In this document: piece by piece, positions 56,738 to 64,000 of the stretch
Layout of the letters: each line of letters starts with the position of its first letter
How positions within the stretch are numbered: the first letter of the stretch is position 1
Assembly: GCA_029851415.1 (NCBI GenBank)
Contig: CM056743.1
Span: forward strand, 65,564,186 to 65,628,185
DNA length: 64,000 bases
From: Eretmocerus hayati
Lineage: Eukaryota > Arthropoda > Insecta > Hymenoptera > Aphelinidae
Reading direction: 5' to 3'
Translations under genes and position numbers: made by a program
The notes under the pieces: generated by a model
What the model was told of the DNA's origin: nothing
The model's input: the letters and a program-made list of their open reading frames with translations, nothing else
Databases searched by the model: none

Positions 56738-59425
56738 AGGACCTTATGCATATAGGCCGAAATCTGCTCCAAAAGTTTTGGCCCCAAAAGTCCTGGAAAA
56801 GACAGGCTTTTTGGGCCTGAAAATGGGTCCGTACTCCATTTTCATCGAAACTGACCTCAAAAGCCGTAGTAGCGCATAACCTTCCCATTTGAAATACATT
56901 GGGAACGCCATTTTTGTTTCACAGCTCAAAACTATGTACATCGCCCTGGCTAATTCTAATGGGATGTTGTTGTCCATCAAAAGATACAACTTTTCTGTAC
57001 ACTTTGGTGAAGGGGAATGATGGGCTAGTGGATTTAAAATCGTGTTATTTCTAGGATTTTCGTGACTCTTGAGCTATGATAGCGATTTAATCGGAAACAG
57101 AGAGGTTTAGCGAAAAATTGCTAAGGATAAAAGCTGTTCATTTTCAATTTATCTTTACAGAATCGTTGATTTTATAAGCCCAACATTACTGACAAAGCCT
57201 CAGTCAATCAGAAAGTGTGAAAAAATGGTATTTTCTGCATTTTCAGGCCTTGAAAAATTTTCTGCATTTTCAGGCCTCGAAAAATTCAAATGCAACCCCC
57301 CTAATATTTCAGCCTTGAAAGATGGTTTTTTTCCTATACTTTCGAATGAAAAAAAAAATTTTTTGCCGAAGAGCTATCCTATATCAAGTTATTGCGTTTT
57401 TAATACAATAATGATACTCTTCCCGCTCAGTTACGATGTTTTGGCCCCGTTCATCACTCCGTTGTGTGTTTGAGGATGCGAAATGTCATAAATGACTAAT
57501 ATATTGAGTCACGAGATGCAATAGGCAGTGGCAATGGTTACACAGCCCCACAAAAAAAAAGTTCTGACCTAACTCCCAAACTATGTTACCTTCATGTTTT
57601 GTGGGTCGCTGAATCCGAATCCAGGGTCGGTTTTGTTCCGGCACGTCGAGATTCTGACATAACCTCAAAGAAGCATGAGTTGACAAAACTGCTCCAAAAT
57701 CATAATCAAACCGTACTGAATTCACTTTTGACCACCAACCTTATGTTTTCGGGGTTGCTGAATCCAAAAACGAGGTTAGTTTGGTCCCAACATATCGTTC
57801 TGACATAACCTCAAAAAATCATGATTTCCCAATGATATTCGGACCTGGTGATCAAACCATACTTTGTTTTGCCTATACTACATGTTTTTGGGGTCACTGA
57901 ATTTAATTTTGGGGCCAGTTTGGTTCCAGCACATCATCATTCTGACATAACCTCAAAAAAATTATGATTCCCCACGGATACTTGGACCTGGTGATCAAGC
58001 TATACTTGGTTTTGCCCATACTATATGATTTTGGGGTCGCGGGATCAGCACTCTCGGAAGATACTGATTTTTTGAGGTTATGTCAGAATGATGATGTGCT
58101 GGAACAAACTGGCCCCAAAATTGAATTCAGCGACCCCAAAAACATGTAGTATAGGCAAAACAAAGTATGGTTTGATCACCAGGTCCGAATATCATTGGGA
58201 AATCATGATTTTTTGAGGTTATGTCAGAACGATGATATGTTGGGACCAAACTAACCTCGTTTTTGGATTCAGCGACCCCGTAAACATAAGGTTAGTAGTC
58301 AGAAATGAATTCAGTACGGTCTGATCAAGATTTTGGAGCAGTTTTGTCAACTCATGCTTTTTTGAGGTTATGTCAGAACCTCGAAGTGCTGGAACAAAAC
58401 TGACCCTGGATTCGGATTCAGCGACCCCCAAAACATGAAGGTAACAAAGTTTGGGAGTTAGGTCAGAACTTTTTTTTGTGGGGCTGTGTAACCATTGCCA
58501 CTGCTTATTGCATCTCGTGACTCAATATATTAGTCATTTATGACATTTCACATCCCCAAACACACAACGGAGTAATGAACGGGGCCAAAACATCGTAACT
58601 GAGCGGGAAAAGTATCATTATTGCATTCAAAACGCAATAACTTGATATAGGATAGCTCTACGGCAAACATTTTTTTTTTCATTCGAAAGTATAGGAAAAA
58701 AGCCATCTTTCAAGGCTGAAATATTAGGGGGGTTGCATTTGAATTTTTCGAGCTTTTGCGAGTTTAAAGTGCTCAAATCGTATTTTTGGCCCTTTCTTGC
58801 GTTATTAATCGAAGGGAAAGGGGTTTCCGGAAAAATGACAAGAATGGAAGATGTGTATTTTTTTGAAGATCTTTCGAAACTCTTCACTAATTGTTCCCTA
58901 TATTGACGTTTCAAGGCCTGAAAATGCAGAAAATACCATTTTTTCACACTTTCTGATTGACTGAGGCTTTGTCAGTAATGTTGGGCTTATAAAATCAATG
59001 ATTCTGTAAAGAGAAATTGAAAATGAACAACTTTTATCCTCAACAATTTTTCGCTAAACTTCTCTGTTTCTGATTAAATCGCTATCTTAGCTCAAGAGTC
59101 ACGAAAATCCTAGAAATAACACGATTTTTCACCCACTAGCCCATCGTTCCCCTTCACCAAAGTGTACAGAAAAGTTGTATCTTTTGATGGACAACAACAT
59201 CCCATTAGAATTAGCCAGGGCGATGTACATAGTTTTGAGCTGTGAAACAAAAATGGCGTTCCCAATGTATTTCAAATGGGGAGGTTATGCGCTACTACGG
59301 CTTTTGAGGTCAGTTTCGATGGAAATGGAGTACGGACCCATTTTTAGGCCCAAAAAGCCTATCTTTTCCAGGACTTTTGGGGCCAAAACTTTTGGAGCAG
59401 ATTTCGGGCTATATGCATAAGGTCC
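56738..59425. mobile_element. 2.69-kb foldback with AGGACCTTATGCATATAG ends
   Basis: Ends AGGACCTTATGCATATAG on both sides, with arms of about 1.27 kb meeting near 58,012. The inner part consists of ~140-bp tandem units (GTTTTTGGGGTCACTGAA, ATTCTGACATAACCTC). The mirrored 81-82 codon frames (56744-56989 minus, 59175-59420 plus) are the same arm DNA. Confidence 0.8.
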
Positions 59426-59435
59426 TCTGATACTT

Positions 59436-60000
59436 GGTGTAGAATGTTGGCTTTTTCATCAGAAGAAAGGAGTCCCGAACATTTTTCTCGCGTCCGAAGC
59501 CCTGTTTTTGCTACTTTCTGCAAATCTATTGTGTAAGAGAGTGAAAATCGTCTGTTTTCTGCGCATGCGGAGGGATTTGGATTCTGGAAATCAATTCTAT
59601 TGAAAAGCCAAGAAAATTCCCTCCAAGATGACAACTCAGCAAAGTCAATTTCATGCATTGGGACCAGAGCTACAACGTCCAGAAGACCACTGGATCTCAG
59701 AAATTAAGTCGGAGGTACCGGAGGGAGTAATCAAGGGAAACCGCGCAGGATGGTGTACGCCTACGAGCTGAGGGATCATCTTCCATACGTTGCAGCTCCG
59801 GTTCGAGTTGATGAAATTGACTTTGCCAAGAGGTCATTCCAGAGGAAATTTTTTTGGCTTTTCAACGGAATTGATTCCAGGGATCCAAATTCTTGCGCAT
59901 GCGCAGAAAACAGATAATGTCCAGTCATTTACAATATCGATTTGCAGGAAATAGCGAAAACAGGCCTTGGAACGCGGGAATAATGTCCGGGACTACCTTT
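59436..60000. mobile_element. ~0.56-kb foldback
   Basis: Arms mirrored around about 59,725: TTTCTGCGCATGCGGAG against TTGCGCATGCGCAGAAAAC, and AGCCAAGAAAATTCCCTCC against its complement. No coding capacity. Confidence 0.7.
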
Positions 60001-60270
60001 TCCCGAAAGGACACAATATTGTACAACAAATAATAAATTTTCGAGGAATAATAATCATGGTTTCTTGAGAAATTAATGTTTCTCTGTTTTTCTTTCTCTT
60101 GCCTACTGAAGCCGCTCAAGAGCTCAAAATCAATTCTATAAGATTGATATCGATGGGTTCTTTCAAGACCTTTCGAATGCCGCAAACCGCATATCTCTGA
60201 ACGGGTCTGAGAAATATGGATCCTATAGAAAAAAATACCCAAATTTCCTTTTGGGTATATTTACTTACAC

Positions 60271-61646
60271 CATATTTTTTTAGGTTTTTGTGGTTTTGGG
60301 GCCTTTTCGGAAAAAATTTTGAAATTTTGACCGCGGCAATCGAAAGACCACAAAATTTTACGTCGAAATATGTGGCTTGAAATTTTTGAATGAATTTGTG
60401 CTATGAGCTTCACAACAGTCAAACAGAGAGTAAGTAATGTTTCTGAAAAATGTCAAGTAATATGCCATGAAATGTTTCCGGGAGCTTCTAGGAAGATATC
60501 TATGCAATATGACAATTATTTAATCCGAACTCGTTCCCTGGAATGTTTCTGCGAGGTTCTTTGGAGATTTCATCGGCACTTTTCATTCGAATATGGAAGA
60601 ATATTCTCCTCAAATGTTCCTGTGAAGTTTGTAAAATATTTCATTGATGATTCCTGTGGGATTTCTTCCTCAAATGTTTGCATGCTGTATTTTCCTTGAT
60701 ATGATCTGGTGGACTCGTGGAGTTATTGTATTGTGGATGATGATCTCTTGTATAGCTCTAAGATTCGATCTTTCAAAGACTGTCAATATGCATATTTTGG
60801 ATCTTGATTTTGATACACGATTTCGAGGATCTGATGATATGATTGGCCAACAGATATTTCGGCTGTAAGTCATGGATTGAGAGTGATGAATTGTACATAG
60901 TAGTTAACGAGGAACTTTGACTAGGAGAGAAATTGTATGTATGAATGAATTAACTGCTCTGAGTTAACTTGTACCATGATATTAATACACATTTTGGGGT
61001 GGAATTTTGTGTTCTTTCGATTGCCGTGGTCAGAATTCCAAAATTCTCCCAGGAAAGGCCCCAAAAATCACAAAAACCTCAAAAAATAAGGTTTTTTGAA
61101 AAACTGGGGGCACCAAAAAATGTGTTTTGAAAAATGCAACAACTTTCTTCCTCATGAAAAATCCATCAAATTGCTTTCCCACCGAGTTTCAGGGAGTTTT
61201 TCAACGCTCTTGTGCAGTTTTCGGAGTACCTCTCTGTTTGACTGTTGTGAAGCTCATAGCATGAATTTCTCAAAATTTTCAATCCACACACTCCGACGTG
61301 AAATTTTGTGCTCTTTCGATTGCCGCGGTCAAAATTCCAAAATTCTCCCAAGAAAGGCCCCAAAAACCAAAAAAACCTCAAAAATATGGTTTTTTGAAAA
61401 ATTGGGGGCACCAAAAACGGGGTTTGAAAAATGCAACAACTTTGTTCCTTATTCGAGGTGTCAACCCTGACTACAGCGCCATAACACCACGGGTGAACGC
61501 GTATATGTGGCGGAATATTGAACTGTCGCTCTGCCAACTCCTATCTCTTATACATTGTCTGCTAGGCCACGCTTGACACCTCGAATAAAAAATGCATTAA
61601 ATTGCTTTCCCTCCAAGTTAAACCGCTAATACTGTGTTTTTCAGCT
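60271..61646. mobile_element. Element E, copy 2 (right end reversed CAGCTGAAAA)
   Basis: Plus-oriented block 60275-60600, unique loop to about 61000, then minus-oriented blocks 61000-61440 and 61589-61646 ending at AGCTGAAAAACACAG read inward. The minus block occurs as two tandem partial copies (start points near 61000 and 61270). A 140-bp MITE interrupts it at 61449. The left end is cut by the neighbouring composite foldback. Confidence 0.65.
61449..61588. mobile_element. 140-bp MITE with perfect 15-bp TIR
   Basis: TTATTCGAGGTGTCA at 61449-61463 and its exact complement at 61574-61588. The sister sequence at 61155 reads across without it, showing insertion. The interior is GC-richer than the host element. 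No direct target duplication can be made out. Confidence 0.75.
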
Positions 61647-62253
61647 ATGAATGCCACGACCATACGAGTTCTGAGCGACCCTCAAGGGGAGCGGATTCAT
61701 CTTCTGCATCAAAAAACCTACAATTTGACTTTTTGCAAAGTCTCGATATCACCTGTTTAGTGGGGAAGCATAATTGTGCAAACTTGCAATTTTTTCCCAC
61801 TGAGCATCAGCGCGTTATCGCAAGAGCGAGGGGCGAGAGAGTATGATGCAGAGATGAATGCGAGCCTGAATGTGAATGATGAGAGAAAGCAGATAGATCT
61901 CCCCTGTCACCTCCATGAACTCGATTATGATTCAGATGGAAAATTCCAAAGATTCAAATATCTCAGCTGCTGTGTCGAAAATCATGTCGTTCTGTTGAGA
62001 TTCGTCGGAATCCCGAACTAACTAAAACGAGATTGTCTATTTTGGTCTTTGATAGAATGTTGAAATTTATTATCCAAGGAAGGTGACATGAATTCATGCA
62101 TAGAACCAAAGGAAGCTCGTAAAATTCTTTTGTCCGACGAGGAGTATGGGAACGTTGACTGCATATTCCTCTTTCCACCACTGTACGAAATGAATATCTG
62201 CATTCACTCAATTATTGAGAGAAAGGTAACACAATATTACCACATTCTACTCG
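61647..62253. other. Upstream part of gypsy fragment or spacer, unassigned
   Basis: Open frames at 61776-62021 and 62088-62354 have coding-like composition (the second contains NVDCIFLFPPLYEMNICIHS). No family is recognised. They may be a further decayed part of the element that follows, in other frames. Confidence 0.35.
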
Positions 62254-63765
62254 ATGAGAATGAACCTTACATTCATCTATACTTTGAAATGGCAGCCAAG
62301 CATTATACCGCCTCTGCTGCCGACACATGCTACGTCAAGCGAAATCTCACCTAACTCGGACGAGAAAGACTGCAAACGTGACGAAAACGAATACACTGAT
62401 GAAGACCAGAATAAAAGCTTTCAGGAGACAGGAAATGACATTCCAAAGAACTCTCAACTTCAACCGGAGAGTCAAAGTTTCAAACCAAAAGCACATACCG
62501 CTGCTCTTGGAAAGTATCTGGTGACGCAAGCGCGACCACCGCGCGAGAAGCCACCATGGTCATTCGGAGATGATAAGCAGGCATATCTGTTTCAGAAGTT
62601 ACACGCTGTTGATCAACATCCCTTTCGTTATGGCGGAAATCTCACATTCTTTGCCACATGCGATGCCGATTTCAGAACAGAAACGATAGAGTCACTAATC
62701 GAAAAAAGTTGAATTGACTCTGAAGTACTGAAAGAAGGAAGTTTTCGATTGGTGACATACACGAATTCCACGTACGCAATTTTAGCGTATCCTGTGCATT
62801 CATCAGAAATTATATGGGCAGAAAACCCGCTCTAAGCAGATGTTGAAAAAGTGTTCAAGGAGTTGGAGAAACGAATTTTGGAGAGAGAATTGAAGACCGT
62901 GGGTTTGGTTCGAAATGATCAAATTTTGATGGCAATAATGTTGCCGAAAGTCATTGAATTGATCGAGAAAGTTTTTGAAAGGATGTTGATCGGAGCAGTA
63001 TTTCTCAAGCACAGCTTGAAGGTACCTCCAGTAAACGATAGATTCGAGCTCATAAGAGAATTCCATATATCGACGAGTGGAGGGCATCTCGGTATAAATA
63101 AGACGGCTGATGCGCTTATCAACGTATATTATTGGCGGAACATCCGAGATGATGTGCGAGCCGTTGTGAACAGATGTAACGAATGCCCCGAAGGAAAGGT
63201 AGTGCGAGTTAAGACGCGAATGACAATGAACACTCGAATTCCAGCAAAATCATTCGATAGAATCGCAATCAATTTTTACACCCCAACGTCCCCCTCAACG
63301 CGAGAATACGAGCACATTGTATCAGTACAATGTCAATTGACATGGTATGTGATACTCATACCCACGCGCAGAGCTACTGCCCAAGAGGAAGCACGAGGAC
63401 TCTTGAACAGAGAGATAGCATACTCGAGAACGCTGGGCAAAATTTTAAGCGATCGGGGTAGGCACTCCATTGATGAATTGTTTGATGAGTTCGAAGAAGT
63501 TTTTGGGATCCGGAAAAACCATACATCACCTCACTCTCCGAAGAGTGATAGAATGATCGAACGAATGCACGCCACACTCACGGTATTCCTCGAAGCCTTT
63601 GCAAAAGACCGAGCTGACCAGGACAAGGTTTTGCCACTTGCTCAGCATGCCATTAACACAGGGGACAATGCGGGTACAGGCTACGCACCACACACCTTGG
63701 TGTTCGGAACACCAGGACACCATCGCACCCAACGCAGGGATGACTCTGAACTTCCAACCGATTGA
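62254..63765 (+). pseudogene. Ty3/gypsy-type pol fragment: integrase, broken
   Basis: One reading frame with stops at 62710-62712 (TGA) and 62833-62835 (TAA). From about 63040 it shows the H2C2 integrase zinc finger (FHISTSGGHLG, then YYWRNIRDDV, then CNEC). The catalytic core follows: AINFYTP, where the family has aspartate (D to N, active-site loss), LSDRGRHSIDELF with the second aspartate, and SPHSPKSDRMIERMHATL with the glutamate. It ends shortly after LVFGTPGHH. The region before the zinc finger (62254-63040) is not recognised, and no RT or RNase H was found upstream. Integrase inserts the element's cDNA; this copy should be inactive. Confidence 0.8.
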
Positions 63766-63824
63766 GATACTCGAAAATCGAAAAAAAAAAAAATTTTAAC
63801 TTGCCGCAGCCCGGTGCACGATTA

Positions 63825-64000
63825 CACTGTGCAACAAAATTTTGGGTCAGAAATGTCGCATGGACCGGACAATGATTTTCTTGTGTATTTTTCGACACTG
63901 AAACCGAAACCGACCTCAGTTTTGCGTCTATACGTCAGGATTTTTCTTAAATCGAAAAAAACTGATTTTCAAAAAAACAGCGTTTCTCACGTTTTTTTGC
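63825..64000. mobile_element. Second CACTG foldback, left end only (continues past window)
   Basis: CACTGTGCAACAAAATTTTG then GGGTC.GAAAT.GCATGGACCGGACAATGATTTTCTT-like sequence, closely matching the start of the element at 33362. It is preceded by TTA. The right half lies outside the window. Confidence 0.8.

Larger units (their letters stand above)
56340..60270. mobile_element. Composite foldback: outer arms around two inner palindromes (2)
   Basis: The outer left arm 56340-56737 matches the complement of 60024-60270 (TTGATTTTGAG.TATGAGCGGCTT and GCGGTTTG..GGTAT blocks). Two palindromes, 56738-59425 and about 59436-60000, sit inside. The outer arm is related to the 51119 element family. Confidence 0.7.

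Noticed and set aside
56744..56989. 81-codon frame present twice (also 59175-59420)
   Set aside because: Both are the same foldback arm read from opposite ends; no family signature.

Overview
The window reads as intergenic or heterochromatin-like DNA from a repeat-rich animal genome, most likely an arthropod. I base this on non-LTR retrotransposons with apurinic-type endonuclease and RT domains, a Ty3/gypsy-type integrase, a primer-binding site that resembles insect initiator-Met tRNA, Pol III-type SINE boxes, and one exon of the eukaryotic RNA polymerase subunit RPB12. The species cannot be named from the sequence alone. Almost everything is transposable-element DNA, and most of that is palindromic (foldback). 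Of the many short open frames, only the two LINE copies, the gypsy fragment and the RPB12 exon carry recognisable protein signatures.

Layout: 1-5870, two related LINE copies in tandem. The first has an open 3' coding region in the window and an (AATC)7 tail. The second is a pseudogene with ORF1 (FP25-like domain) and ORF2 (endonuclease plus RT) in one frame broken by stops. 5900-7970, a MITE, GTGCG-rich repeats, a segment duplicated at 44-45 kb, and ~535-bp modules. 7971-9627, a GC-richer stretch with perfect palindromes and a reverse-strand LINE 3' end. 9628-29275, one giant inverted repeat (axis near 22,073) whose arms mirror each other module by module: a terminal segment, arrays of CGCGTACGCG-type palindromes, and ~370-bp tandem repeats. 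Its left arm is interrupted by a 4.9-kb LTR element with matching 227-bp LTRs and by a 1,141-bp foldback with CATG target duplication. 30.7-37.96 kb, a second inverted array of ~535-bp modules with a CACTG/TAA foldback nested in it. 37.96-40.55 kb, mostly single-copy DNA with the RPB12 exon on the minus strand. 40.57-61.65 kb, a series of nested foldback elements, a tRNA-derived SINE, a Penelope-like inverted-repeat element carrying hammerhead-ribozyme-like motifs, and a 20-bp minisatellite. 61.65-63.77 kb, a broken gypsy-type pol fragment. From 63,825, a second CACTG element begins.

No operons or host pathways are visible. The shared theme is inverted repeats at scales from 14 bp to 20 kb. 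If transcribed, these would give long hairpin RNAs. The most unusual items are the mirrored 20-kb structure with its arrays of short CG palindromes, and the hammerhead-like inverted element with a 13-bp target duplication.
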